A stretch of 64,000 nucleotides of DNA. Source: Nocardia terpenica (GTDB lineage: Bacteria > Actinomycetota > Actinomycetes > Mycobacteriales > Mycobacteriaceae). The stretch lies in assembly GCF_013186535.1 (NCBI RefSeq), contig NZ_JABMCZ010000001.1:186001-250000 (forward strand), written 5' to 3'. Positions 1 through 8,878 of the stretch are shown here, piece by piece. Under the pieces are notes generated by a model. It had not been told where the DNA came from, did not search any database, and worked only from the letters and a program-made list of their open reading frames with translations. Made by a program: the position numbers and the translations under genes. The first letter of the stretch is position 1; every line of letters starts with the position of its first letter.

Positions 1-1
1 G

Positions 2-625
2 CTGGCCGCCGGTCGCGGGCTGGCCGCCCGCTTCGATCCGGAGCTGGCCTGCGACGATGCCGAATTGGTGCAGCTGGCTTCGGAATTCGAGGGGCATCCC
101 GACAACGCGTCCGCCAGCGTCCTGGGCGGCATCGTGGTGTCGTGGACCGAAACCGATCGCCCCGCCGATCTGGGTGCGGGCATCGCCGACCACACGCGCT
201 CCTACCGCGCGGTACGGCTGGATCCGCATCCCGCGATTCGCGCGACCGTCGTGGTCCCCGAGGAACGGTCGTCGACCGCGCACACGCGCGGCCTGCTGCC
301 GGAAATGGTGCCGCACGGCGACGCCGCGTTCAATGCCAGTCGCGCCGCATTGGCGGTAGTGGCCTTGACGCAGCGCCCGGACCTGCTGCTACCCGCCACG
401 GCGGACCGGCTGCATCAGGGGTATCGATCCGCGGCCCTGCCCTTGACAACCGCGTGGATCGCGCGATTGCGCGAGGCGGGAATTGCGGCCATGGTCTCCG
501 GTGCGGGACCGACCGTACTGGCTCTGCACACCGGTGAATTCCCGGCCGAACTGCGCGAACTCGCGGCGGCGGACGGACTTCGAGTGATCGAACCGACAAT
601 TTCCGAGGGTGTGCGCGTGGACTGA
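2..625 (+). CDS. thrB: Homoserine kinase, C-terminal part (5' end outside window)
   Basis: About 207 residues in one open frame from the window edge to a TGA. The product phosphorylates homoserine in the cytosol, the step before threonine synthase. The GHMP-kinase signature is visible near the start (EFEGHPDN followed by ASASVLGG), and a glycine-rich segment later (MVSGAGPTVLALH) matches the GHMP C-terminal motif. Full-length ThrB is about 310 residues, so roughly the first third is missing. thrB immediately upstream of rho is the order known in mycobacteria, which supports the name. The downstream gap contains a rho promoter candidate and no obvious intrinsic terminator. Confidence 0.93.
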   Translation: MAAGRGLAARFDPELACDDAELVQLASEFEGHPDNASASVLGGIVVSWTETDRPADLGAGIADHTRSYRAVRLDPHPAIRATVVVPEERSSTAHTRGLLPEMVPHGDAAFNASRAALAVVALTQRPDLLLPATADRLHQGYRSAALPLTTAWIARLREAGIAAMVSGAGPTVLALHTGEFPAELRELAAADGLRVIEPTISEGVRVD

Positions 626-638
626 CGGCGTGCCTGCC

Positions 639-667
639 TTGCAGGCATTCCGAGTGGGGGCTATCCT
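639..667 (+). promoter_or_regulatory. Candidate rho promoter
   Basis: TTGCAG at 639-644 and TATCCT at 662-667 are separated by 17 bp, close to a sigma-70/SigA pair. They lie just after the thrB stop and about 280 bp upstream of the rho start. Transcription from here would give a leader of about 270 nt. Inferred from spacing and sequence only. Confidence 0.5.
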
Positions 668-945
668 GAGCGAGTCCGTACATCGTGCGCGTCAGACGCC
701 GGTGCTTCATCAGGGCAATCGCTCCAGCAGGCTCCTTGCTCAGATTCGAGACATGGATCGCGAATCTCGGGGGTAGCACTGGAATGATCACTCCCACCTT
801 TATGAACCGGTGGCTGTGACCACGTGGTGATGGCCGCCGGTCCGGCGGGGCAGGCGATACGGCATCCGAGCTCGGCATGGTGATCGGGCTTCGGGACGAA
901 ACCCTCGAATAAGCACACGGCAATCGAGGGAAGGAAAGGATCTCC
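668..945 (+). other. Long untranslated leader of rho
   Basis: About 280 bp with no convincing gene. It holds short inverted repeats (ACCACGTGGT near 817-826, CCGCCGG-T-CCGGCGG near 834-848) and ends in the purine-rich ribosome site AAGGAAAGGA at 931-940. Rho is known to control its own synthesis by attenuation in its leader in Escherichia coli. A leader of this length is compatible with the same here, but nothing in the sequence proves it. Confidence 0.4.
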
Positions 946-2967
946 GTGACAGATACGGACCTGCTCGCGACACCCGGGATGGAAACGGATGCACGTTCCT
1001 CGGGCGGCCGCGAAAGTGACTCCGGACAGATTTCGAAGATGAGCGAACAAACTGACGTCGCACGATCGGGGCTGACTGGAATGTTGTTGCCGCAGTTGCG
1101 TGCACTTGCCGGAGAGCTCGGTATCCGAGGGACATCCGGTATGCGTAAGGGCGATCTGATCGCCGCCATCAAGGAAAATCAGGCCTCGCCCGGCAAGGCC
1201 ACGCGCGGCCGGTCCGAGGCGAAATCCGACGAGGCGAAGCCGGCGGCACGGGCCGCCGAGGCGCCGTCGACCGGTGGGGAGTCCGCTTCGACGAAGGCCG
1301 AGACCAAGACCGCCGACGGCAAGGGCAAGGCCGAGAAGGCGTCCGCCCGGGGCGAGCAGCAGACGCTCGACGGCGTGGGCGCGGACAAGCCCGCCGAGAG
1401 CGCCCCCGCCAAGTCGGAGGGCTCGGAAAGCGCTGGGCGACCGGCCGATTCGGGTGAGGACACGGGCCGCGACGCCGGCCAGCGTGGCCGCGGCCGCCAG
1501 CGCCGGGGCCGCGAGCAGCGCGCCGCCGCCGCGACGGCCACCGCCGAGGCCCCGGCCGAGGCGAAGACCGAGGCGCCCGCCGCCGACACCAAGCCGGAGC
1601 AGGAGGGCGGCGAGCGCCGCCGCGATCGCAACCAGCAGAACGGCGGCCAGAACAACCAGGCCAACCAGAACGGCCGCGGCGGCGACCGCGACCGCGGTGG
1701 CGACGACGACGAGTCCGGCCGCGGCCGGCGCGGTCGCCGGTTCCGGGAGCGGCGTCGCGGGCGTGACCGCGAGGGCGGCGGCGGTGGTGGCGAGAGCCGC
1801 GAGGTCGAGATCCGCGAGGACGACGTCCTGCAGCCGGTCGCCGGCATCCTGGACGTGCTCGACAACTACGCGTTCGTGCGCACCTCCGGCTACCTGGCCG
1901 GACCGAACGACGTGTACGTCTCGATGAACCTGGTCCGCAAGAACGGCCTGCGCCGCGGTGACGCCATCACCGGTGCGGTGCGCGCGCCCCGCGACGGCGA
2001 GCAGGGCAACCAGCGGCAGAAGTTCGATCCGCTGGTGCGGCTGGACACCGTCAACGGCAGCGATATCGAGGCCGCCAAGCGGCGTCCGGACTTCAACAAG
2101 CTGACCCCGCTGTACCCGAACCAGCGCCTGCGGCTGGAGACCCAGCCCAACAAGCTGACCACCCGGGTCATCGACCTGATCATGCCGATCGGCAAGGGCC
2201 AGCGCGCCCTGATCGTGTCGCCGCCGAAGGCCGGTAAGACCACGATCATGCAGGACATCGCGAACGCGATCGCGATCAACAACCCCGAGGTCTACCTCAT
2301 GGTGGTGCTGGTCGACGAGCGTCCGGAAGAGGTCACCGACATGCAGCGCACCGTGCGCGGCGAGGTGATCGCCTCCACCTTCGACCGCCCGCCGGGCGAT
2401 CACACCTCCGTCGCCGAGCTCGCCATCGAGCGGGCCAAGCGCCTGGTCGAAATGGGCCAGGACGTCGTGGTGCTGCTGGACTCGATCACCCGTCTGGGCC
2501 GCGCGTACAACAACTCCTCGCCGGCGTCGGGCCGCATCCTCTCCGGTGGTATCGACTCGACCGCGCTGTACCCGCCCAAGCGGTTCCTCGGTGCGGCGCG
2601 CAATATCGAGAACGGCGGCTCGCTGACGATCATCGCCACCGCCATGGTGGAGACCGGTTCGACCGGTGACACGGTGATCTTCGAGGAGTTCAAGGGCACC
2701 GGCAACGCCGAGCTCAAGCTGGACCGCAAGATCGCCGAGCGCCGGGTGTTCCCGGCCGTGGACGTCAACCCGTCCGGCACGCGCCGCGACGACCTGCTGA
2801 TGTCGCCCGACGAGGCCGCGGTGATCCACAAGCTGCGGCGGGTGCTGTCGGGTCTGGATTCGCATCAGGCCATCGATCTGCTGATCGACCGGTTGAAGAA
2901 GTCCAAGAACAACTTGGAATTCCTGATGCAGGTCTCCAAGACCGCACCGGGCGCACTCGACGAGTGA
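946..2967 (+). CDS. rho: Transcription termination factor Rho
   Basis: A 673-residue hexameric RNA helicase that ends transcripts and dismantles RNA polymerase complexes. The GTG start at 946 has a good ribosome site 5 bp upstream. The Rho N-terminal helical domain spans about residues 45-80 (QLRALAGELGI). Residues about 80-285 form a long low-complexity insertion rich in Lys, Glu, Arg, Gly and Gln-Asn (QNGGQNNQANQNGRGG). The cold-shock RNA-binding fold begins near residue 292 (DDVLQPVAGILDVLDNYAFV). The RecA-type ATPase follows, with Walker A (PPKAGKTT) and the DERPEEV segment. Escherichia coli Rho has 419 residues; the insertion is typical of actinobacteria. A terminator-like hairpin follows the stop. 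Confidence 0.98.
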   Translation: MTDTDLLATPGMETDARSSGGRESDSGQISKMSEQTDVARSGLTGMLLPQLRALAGELGIRGTSGMRKGDLIAAIKENQASPGKATRGRSEAKSDEAKPAARAAEAPSTGGESASTKAETKTADGKGKAEKASARGEQQTLDGVGADKPAESAPAKSEGSESAGRPADSGEDTGRDAGQRGRGRQRRGREQRAAAATATAEAPAEAKTEAPAADTKPEQEGGERRRDRNQQNGGQNNQANQNGRGGDRDRGGDDDESGRGRRGRRFRERRRGRDREGGGGGGESREVEIREDDVLQPVAGILDVLDNYAFVRTSGYLAGPNDVYVSMNLVRKNGLRRGDAITGAVRAPRDGEQGNQRQKFDPLVRLDTVNGSDIEAAKRRPDFNKLTPLYPNQRLRLETQPNKLTTRVIDLIMPIGKGQRALIVSPPKAGKTTIMQDIANAIAINNPEVYLMVVLVDERPEEVTDMQRTVRGEVIASTFDRPPGDHTSVAELAIERAKRLVEMGQDVVVLLDSITRLGRAYNNSSPASGRILSGGIDSTALYPPKRFLGAARNIENGGSLTIIATAMVETGSTGDTVIFEEFKGTGNAELKLDRKIAERRVFPAVDVNPSGTRRDDLLMSPDEAAVIHKLRRVLSGLDSHQAIDLLIDRLKKSKNNLEFLMQVSKTAPGALDE

Positions 2968-3247
2968 CCGGAAGGAGGCTCCGCGACGCGGGGCCTCCTT
3001 CCATCTTGGGAGAGAAGAAGACCGATCCGATCACCGCGGCCCCGACGATCAACAGTCCCACAATCACGGCGGTGGCCGTGGTGATCGCGCCGGTCGACGC
3101 CACCGTGGCGGTGTATTCGACCCGGGACCCGTCGCCCGGCGGATCGGCGGCTATCGCGGGCCGGGGCGTGCCGGGCGCGGCCCACCAGCCGATCGCCGCC
3201 GCGAGCAACAGCACGGCCAGGACGATGCGAGCGGCGTGGAGATGCAC
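2765..3247 (-). CDS. Possible small exported or membrane protein antisense to the rho 3' end
   Basis: A 160-residue reading frame starting at GTG 3247 with a purine ribosome site (GAAAGGAC) 5 bp upstream. The first 95 residues look like a real protein: an N-terminal hydrophobic signal or anchor (ARIVLAVLLLAAAIGWWAA), a short extracytoplasmic stretch, and a second helix near residues 56-76 (TAVIVGLLIVGAAVIGSVFF). The last 65 residues are Arg/Ser/Pro-rich, lie opposite rho coding sequence and read through its terminator hairpin, so they may be only a shadow. No family is recognised. The gene may end earlier in relatives, or be a decayed two-helix protein. Confidence 0.45.
   Translation of the reverse strand: MHLHAARIVLAVLLLAAAIGWWAAPGTPRPAIAADPPGDGSRVEYTATVASTGAITTATAVIVGLLIVGAAVIGSVFFSPKMEGGPASRSLLPVTRRVRPVRSWRPASGIPSCSWTSSTGRSADRWPDANPDPTAPAAACGSPRPRRATSAGRRGACRTG
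2970..3002 (+). terminator. Hairpin after rho
   Basis: A 10-bp stem GGAAGGAGGC/GCCTCCTTCC encloses a GC-rich loop and starts 2 nt after the rho stop codon. There is no long T tract, as is common in actinobacteria. The opposite-strand ORF at 2765-3247 reads through this hairpin. Confidence 0.6.
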
Positions 3248-3366
3248 GGCTGTCCTTTCGGGTATCACGCGGGTGTGACCTGGCAATACTCTATGAACAG
3301 CGGTGTTCGTATTCCTGAGTAGCGAACTACTCGACTCGAGGGAACAAGGCCGGTTCCGGGTGTGTT

Positions 3367-3396
3367 TTGAGTGCGTGTCGGCGGTTCTGGCATACT
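3367..3396 (+). promoter_or_regulatory. Candidate rpmE promoter
   Basis: TTGAGT at 3367-3372 and CATACT at 3391-3396 are separated by 18 bp, in the gap before rpmE. The leader would be about 100 nt. Confidence 0.4.
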
Positions 3397-3503
3397 GGAC
3401 CGCTGGTGCGCTTGCGATCCGCGCAGGCCATCCCGCCTAGTCGGTTCCGGTTCACGCCCTCGATTCGCGACGGCGACCCGGCGACCACATCGAAAGGACA
3501 TCC

Positions 3504-3731
3504 ATGAAGGCAGGAATCCACCCGGCATACGTGGCGACCACCGTCGTCTGCGGTTGCGGCAACACCTTCGAGACCCGCAGCACCAAGCAGTCGGGCCACA
3601 TCACCGTCGAGGTTTGCTCGCAGTGCCACCCGTTCTACACGGGCAAGCAGAAGATCCTGGACACCGGCGGCCGCGTCGCCCGCTTCGAGGCCCGCTACGG
3701 CAAGCGCGCCAAGAAGGCCGACGCCAAGTAG
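3504..3731 (+). CDS. rpmE: 50S ribosomal protein L31, zinc-binding form
   Basis: A 75-residue L31 of the large ribosomal subunit. It carries the zinc ligands of the C+ form (CGCGN near residues 16-18 and CSQCHPFYTGKQ near 37-40), so it should bind zinc rather than be the Zur-induced zinc-free paralogue. GAAAGGAC lies 6-7 bp before the ATG. The basic tail ends in KKADAK. The rho-rpmE-prfA order is the usual one in this group. Confidence 0.97.
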   Translation: MKAGIHPAYVATTVVCGCGNTFETRSTKQSGHITVEVCSQCHPFYTGKQKILDTGGRVARFEARYGKRAKKADAK

Positions 3732-3815
3732 CTGCCCCGCCGACGCCCGTCCTGCCCCGCAGGCCGGGCGTCGACGTGTTTGAGCACCCTTCCCCCTTTC
3801 CAAGGAGCATCTGCG

Positions 3816-4891
<1,076 letters not shown>

Positions 4892-4895
<4 letters not shown>

Positions 4896-5794
4896 CCGTT
4901 CCGCCGAGCGACGGGGACCGTCTTCCGTTGCGGCCCGCGCTCTCGGAGGCCGCCGCGGCCCTGGCGGCCGCCGGGGTGCACAGCCCGCGGGTGGATGCGG
5001 AGTACCTCGCGGCCCATGTGCTCGGCGTGCAGCGGCCGCGGCTGGCGCTGGTTCCGATGCTGACGCCCGAACAGCTGGGCGAATTCCGAGCATTGGTGGC
5101 GCGGCGCGCGGAACGGGTTCCGCTGCAACACCTTACCGGCGTCGCGGCCATGGGCGAGGTCGAACTCGCGGTCGGGCCGGGCGTTTTCGTGCCGCGGCCC
5201 GAGACCGAGCTGCTGTTCGCCTGGGCGCTGGCCCAACTGGAGGCGGCCGGGCACGCGCACGCACCCGTCGTGGTGGACCTGTGCACGGGATCGGGGGCGC
5301 TGGCCCTGGCCGTCGCGCACGCCCGCCCGGACGCCGAGGTGCACGCGATCGAGCTCGACCCCGCCGCGCTGGCGTGGGCCCGGCGCAATGCGGATCGGCA
5401 AGCGGCCCAGGGCGATACGCCGATCACCCTGCACGCGGGCGATGTCACCGATCCGCGGGCGCTGGCCGAACTCGACGGCCGCGTCGACGTGGTCGTCGCC
5501 AACCCGCCCTACATTCCGGTCACGGCCGAGCTGGAACCCGAAGTGCTCCACCACGATCCGCACGCGGCGCTGTTCGGCGGCCCGGACGGCCTGTCGGTGA
5601 TCGAGCCCATGATCGGCACCATCGCCCGCCTGCTGCGCGCGGGCGGCGTGACTGCGGTGGAGCACGACGATTCACACGGCTCCCGGGTCTCGGGCCTGTT
5701 CGCCGCGCACGGCGGTTTCACCGATATCGCCGAGCATCCGGACCTGGCCGGTCGGCCGCGCTTCGTCGTCGCGCAGCGCGTCCGCGCCGACTGA
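4892..5794 (+). CDS. prmC: Release factor glutamine methyltransferase
   Basis: A 300-residue cytosolic SAM-dependent enzyme that methylates the glutamine of the release-factor GGQ motif. It starts at GTG 4892 inside the prfA stop (GTGA overlap). The SAM-binding motif is VVDLCTGSGALALAVA near residue 130. The diagnostic NPPY substrate motif (VVVANPPYIPV) lies near residue 206. The N-terminal helical domain (residues 1-95) recognises the factor. Also known as hemK in older annotations. Confidence 0.96.
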
Positions 5795-5825
5795 CCCTCG
5801 CCCGCAAGCGGATTCACCCGATCGC

Positions 5826-5841
5826 TGTGATCAAAGTCATA
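5826..5841 (+). promoter_or_regulatory. Near-consensus CRP/cAMP receptor site
   Basis: TGTGA-N6-TCATA matches 9 of the 10 conserved bases of the TGTGA-N6-TCACA site used by actinobacterial Crp. It is centred about 45 bp upstream of the marR start codon, which is also the likely transcription start. Inference from the consensus only. Confidence 0.35.
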
Positions 5842-5852
5842 TCTAGAAATAC

Positions 5853-5865
5853 CTCTGAGTCAGAG
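5853..5865 (+). promoter_or_regulatory. Palindromic operator in the marR promoter
   Basis: A perfect inverted repeat CTCTGA-G-TCAGAG ends 1 bp before the -10 hexamer TATTCT. This is the expected place for autorepression by the MarR protein encoded directly downstream. Confidence 0.6.
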
Positions 5866-5866
5866 C

Positions 5867-5872
5867 TATTCT
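5867..5872 (+). promoter_or_regulatory. Leaderless-type -10 of the marR-ABC operon
   Basis: TATTCT, 6 nt before GTG 5879. No ribosome site is present, so the transcript probably starts at the start codon. Confidence 0.6.
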
Positions 5873-5878
5873 GAAGTC

Positions 5879-6373
5879 GTGGAGGTAGCGCCCGAGGTCG
5901 AAGCGGTGGCCGCGCCGGATACGGAGCTGGTCGGCAGGCTGCTGGGTACCTTCGGGCGGCTGCGGCGGCAGGTGGCCCGGCTGGTCGGGCGCTCGTTCGA
6001 TCGTGCCGGGGTCAGCTCCTCGCAGGCGGAATTCCTGCGGCTGGTCGGCCGGAATCCCGGCATCTCGGTGAAGGCGGCCGCCGCGGAGCTGGGCCTGGCG
6101 CCCAACAGCGTCTCCACCTTCGTCACCGCGCTGGTGCAGGCGGAACTGCTGGTGCGCGAATCGGATCCGGACGACCGCCGGGCCACGCGCCTGCGACTGC
6201 CCGCCGCCGTGCAGCGCGGTGTCGACGAAAGCCGCAGGCGCCGATACGGGCTCGTCGCCACCGCGCTCGACGAGCTCACCGCCGCCGAACGCGCGGATCT
6301 GGTGCGGGGCCTGGCCGTGGTGAACAAGCTCACCGACATCCTGCACCGCCGAGAAGAGGGGAGGCAGCGATGA
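5879..6373 (+). CDS. MarR-family transcriptional regulator
   Basis: A 164-residue winged-helix dimer. The recognition-helix region is VKAAAAELGLAPNSVSTFVTALVQ and the wing is ESDPDDRRATRLRL, both typical of MarR. GTG 5879 lacks a ribosome site but sits 6 nt after a -10 hexamer. Its stop overlaps the start of the ABC ATPase (ATGA), so the three genes form one operon. The likely role is repression of its own transporter operon until a toxic or signalling ligand binds. The operon interrupts the prmC-sua5 order known in mycobacteria. The ligand cannot be told from sequence. Confidence 0.88.
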   Translation: MEVAPEVEAVAAPDTELVGRLLGTFGRLRRQVARLVGRSFDRAGVSSSQAEFLRLVGRNPGISVKAAAAELGLAPNSVSTFVTALVQAELLVRESDPDDRRATRLRLPAAVQRGVDESRRRRYGLVATALDELTAAERADLVRGLAVVNKLTDILHRREEGRQR

Positions 6374-7188
6374 CGCAGGCGGATTTTCCGGCCGTCGAAT
6401 GTATGGACCTGACCCACCGCTACGGCGACCACACGGTGGTCGACCACCTGAATCTGCGCATCGAGCGCGGCGAGGTGTTCGGCCTGCTGGGACCCAACGG
6501 GGCGGGCAAGACCACCACCATCCGCCTGCTCACCACGCTGATGCCGGTGCGGCAGGGGCGGGTTCGGGTGCTCGGCTTCGAGGTGGGCCGCCGCAATACC
6601 GACATCCGCTACAACCTCGGCTATGTGCCGCAACAGCTTTCGATCGAGGCCACGCTCACCGGCCGCCAGAACGTCACCTGGTTCGCGCGGCTGTTCGACG
6701 TGCCGCGCCGCGAACGGGCAAGGCGCGTCGAGGAAGTGCTCGACGCCATGAACCTGCTCGACGTCGCCGACCGGCTCGCCGCCGGGTATTCCGGCGGCAT
6801 GGTCCGCCGGCTGGAACTCGCACAGGCGCTGGTCAATCGGCCCGCGCTGCTCATCCTGGACGAGCCGACCGTGGGCCTGGATCCCATTGCCCGCGACGGG
6901 GTCTGGGAGCGGGTGCGCGAGCTGCGCGAGCGCTACGGCACCACGGTGCTGCTCACCACGCACTACATGGAAGAGGCCGACACGCTGTGCGATCGGGTCG
7001 CCCTGCTGCACCGGGGAGCGCTGCGGGCGGTCGGGGCCCCGGCGGACCTGAAGGCCGAACTGGGGTCCGGCGCGACGCTGGAGGACGTCTTCCGCCGCCA
7101 CGCGGGTGCGGACCTGAACGACGACACGACCCAGGGAGGGCTCCGCAATGTCCGGAACACTCGTCGAACGGCACAGCGGGCCGGTTGA
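6370..7188 (+). CDS. ABC transporter ATP-binding protein (drug-export type)
   Basis: A 272-residue ATPase of the DrrA-like ABC-2 export class. Visible motifs are Walker A (GPNGAGKTTT, about residue 42), the Q-loop (YVPQQLS), a divergent signature YSGGMVRR, Walker B with catalytic Glu (LLILDEPTVGLD) and the switch His (LLTTHYMEEAD). The start overlaps marR by 4 bp and the 3' end overlaps the permease gene by 41 bp. It powers the membrane partner encoded next. A C-terminal VFRRHAG stretch resembles the tail of daunorubicin-resistance ATPases. The substrate is unknown. Confidence 0.94.
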   Translation: MTQADFPAVECMDLTHRYGDHTVVDHLNLRIERGEVFGLLGPNGAGKTTTIRLLTTLMPVRQGRVRVLGFEVGRRNTDIRYNLGYVPQQLSIEATLTGRQNVTWFARLFDVPRRERARRVEEVLDAMNLLDVADRLAAGYSGGMVRRLELAQALVNRPALLILDEPTVGLDPIARDGVWERVRELRERYGTTVLLTTHYMEEADTLCDRVALLHRGALRAVGAPADLKAELGSGATLEDVFRRHAGADLNDDTTQGGLRNVRNTRRTAQRAG

Positions 7189-7990
7189 GTTCCCGCCGCT
7201 GCGGCACGCCCCGCGCGGCCTGTCCCGGGCGGTCGCGCTCGGCTCCCGGATCGGCACCTTCGCGCTGGTCGAATTGCAGAAGCTGCGGCACGACCGCAGC
7301 GAGCTGTTCACCCGGGCGGTGCAGCCCGCGCTGTGGATGCTCATCTTCGGCACCACCTTCGCGCGGCTGCGCACCATCCCCACCGGCGCCATGCCCTACC
7401 TGGACTTCCTGGCGCCCGGCATCATCGCCCAGTCCGCCCTGTTCATCTCGATCTTCTACGGCATCCTGCTGATCTGGGACCGCGACGCCGGGATTCTCAA
7501 CAAGCTCATGGTCACCCCCACCCCGCGCTCGGCGCTGATCACCGGCAAATGCTTTGCCGCCGGGGTGCGTTCGGTGGCGCAGGTGCTGATCATCGTGGTG
7601 CTGGCGCTGGCCATGGGCGTGCACATGACGATGAACCCGCTGAAGCTGCTCGGCGCGGCCGTGGTCGTGGTGCTCGGCTCGGCCTTCTTCGCCTGCCTGT
7701 CGATGACGATCGCGGGCCTGGTCGCCAAGCGCGACCGGCTGATGGGCATCGGCCAGGCCATCACCATGCCGCTGTTCTTCGCCTCCAACGCGCTCTACCC
7801 GGTCACCCTGATGCCGGGCTGGCTGCGCGCGATCAGCCACGTCAACCCGCTCAGCTACGAGGTCGACGCCCTGCGCGGCCTGCTGGTCGGCGGCGCGATG
7901 AACCCCTGGCTCGACTTCGGCGTGCTGGTCCTCGCCGCGATCCTCGGAATCGCCTGCGCCGCATCGCTTCTCGGCCGACTGGTGCGGTAG
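7148..7990 (+). CDS. ABC-2 type transporter permease
   Basis: A 280-residue inner-membrane protein with about six helices, for example ALWMLIFGTTFARL, LIIVVLALAMGV, LLGAAVVVVLGSAFFACLSM and FGVLVLAAILGIACAA. The conserved ABC-2 segment MPLFFASNALYPVTLMPGWL is near residue 210. It is the membrane half of the exporter with the preceding ATPase. The ATG start at 7148 lies inside the ATPase gene (41-bp overlap) with an AGGGAGG ribosome site just before it. Drug or lipid export is likely from the family; the substrate is not predictable. Confidence 0.92.
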   Translation: MSGTLVERHSGPVEFPPLRHAPRGLSRAVALGSRIGTFALVELQKLRHDRSELFTRAVQPALWMLIFGTTFARLRTIPTGAMPYLDFLAPGIIAQSALFISIFYGILLIWDRDAGILNKLMVTPTPRSALITGKCFAAGVRSVAQVLIIVVLALAMGVHMTMNPLKLLGAAVVVVLGSAFFACLSMTIAGLVAKRDRLMGIGQAITMPLFFASNALYPVTLMPGWLRAISHVNPLSYEVDALRGLLVGGAMNPWLDFGVLVLAAILGIACAASLLGRLVR

Positions 7991-8048
7991 GTCGGCGCAC
8001 CCGGCCGCCGAGACGGGTCACCGAGCACGGCGATTCGATCCACCCCAC

Positions 8049-8054
8049 TACACT
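8049..8054 (+). promoter_or_regulatory. Leaderless-type -10 of sua5
   Basis: TACACT, 7 nt before GTG 8062; no ribosome site is visible. Confidence 0.6.
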
Positions 8055-8061
8055 CTCCCGG

Positions 8062-8727
8062 GTGAGTACCGTCTACGACTGCTCCGATCCCGACTCCCGC
8101 GCCGCCGGCCTGACCGCGGCGCGTACCACCCTGAAGTCGGGGCGGCTGGCCGTCATCCCGACCGACACCCTGTACGGCCTGGCCGCGGACGCCTTCGACT
8201 CCTCGGCGGTCGCCGCCCTGCTCGCGGCCAAGCGCCGCGGCCGGGACATGCCGGTGCCGGTGCTGGTCGGTTCCTGGAACACCATCGACGGGCTGGTGTT
8301 CTCGGTGCAGCCGCAGGCGCGCGACCTGATCCGGGCGTTCTGGCCCGGTGGGCTGAGTCTGGTTGTCCAGCAGGCCCCCTCGCTGGCCTGGGATCTCGGC
8401 GACGCCCGCGGCACGGTGATGCTGCGGATGCCGCTGCATCCGGTCGCGCTGGAACTGCTGCGCGAGGTGGGCCCGCTCGCGGTATCCAGCGCCAACGTCT
8501 CCGGCCAGCCGCCCGCCACCACCGTCGCCGAGGCGCGGGCGCAGCTGGGCGAGTCGGCGAGCGTCTACCTCGACGGCGGCACCGCCGAGCAGGGCGTCGC
8601 GTCCACGATCGTGGACCTGACCGCCGACCGCCCCCGCATCCTGCGCGAGGGCGCGGTCACGGCGGCGCAGGTGGCCGAGGTGCTCGGCACCACCCCGGAC
8701 GAACTGACCGCCCAGCCGACCGGATAG
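8062..8727 (+). CDS. sua5: L-threonylcarbamoyladenylate synthase
   Basis: A 221-residue YrdC/Sua5-family enzyme that makes threonylcarbamoyl-AMP from Thr, bicarbonate and ATP for the t6A modification of ANN-decoding tRNAs. Core motifs are AVIPTDTLYGLAADAF (residues about 29-44), KRRGRDMPVPVL and SSANVSGQPPATT. The length fits the short YrdC-type enzyme or a Sua5 without the full C-terminal domain. GTG 8062 is chosen because a TACACT hexamer lies 7 nt upstream and the reading frame before it lacks protein character. It follows prmC in mycobacteria; here the ABC operon intervenes. Confidence 0.94.
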   Translation: MSTVYDCSDPDSRAAGLTAARTTLKSGRLAVIPTDTLYGLAADAFDSSAVAALLAAKRRGRDMPVPVLVGSWNTIDGLVFSVQPQARDLIRAFWPGGLSLVVQQAPSLAWDLGDARGTVMLRMPLHPVALELLREVGPLAVSSANVSGQPPATTVAEARAQLGESASVYLDGGTAEQGVASTIVDLTADRPRILREGAVTAAQVAEVLGTTPDELTAQPTG

Positions 8728-8878
8728 CACCGCGAGATACGGTGAAAAGGGTTCGGCGCGCACACTTTTCGCCGGACCGGTGCGCCGGGCGATGTCGACG
8801 CGATGGTTGGGTGGTGGGGGAACGAGTGCGAAGATGGGCGGATATGGTGGCGGATAGGTTGATCGAGCGGTCCGGCGG

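Noticed and set aside
64..399. Short alternative ORFs over the thrB end on both strands
   Set aside because: The GHMP-kinase frame explains the region; the others are Arg-rich shadows.
2964..3278. Plus-strand ORF of 104 codons between rho and rpmE
   Set aside because: It begins at the rho stop without a ribosome site. The minus-strand frame over the same DNA has clear signal-peptide and membrane-helix character, so this one is the shadow.
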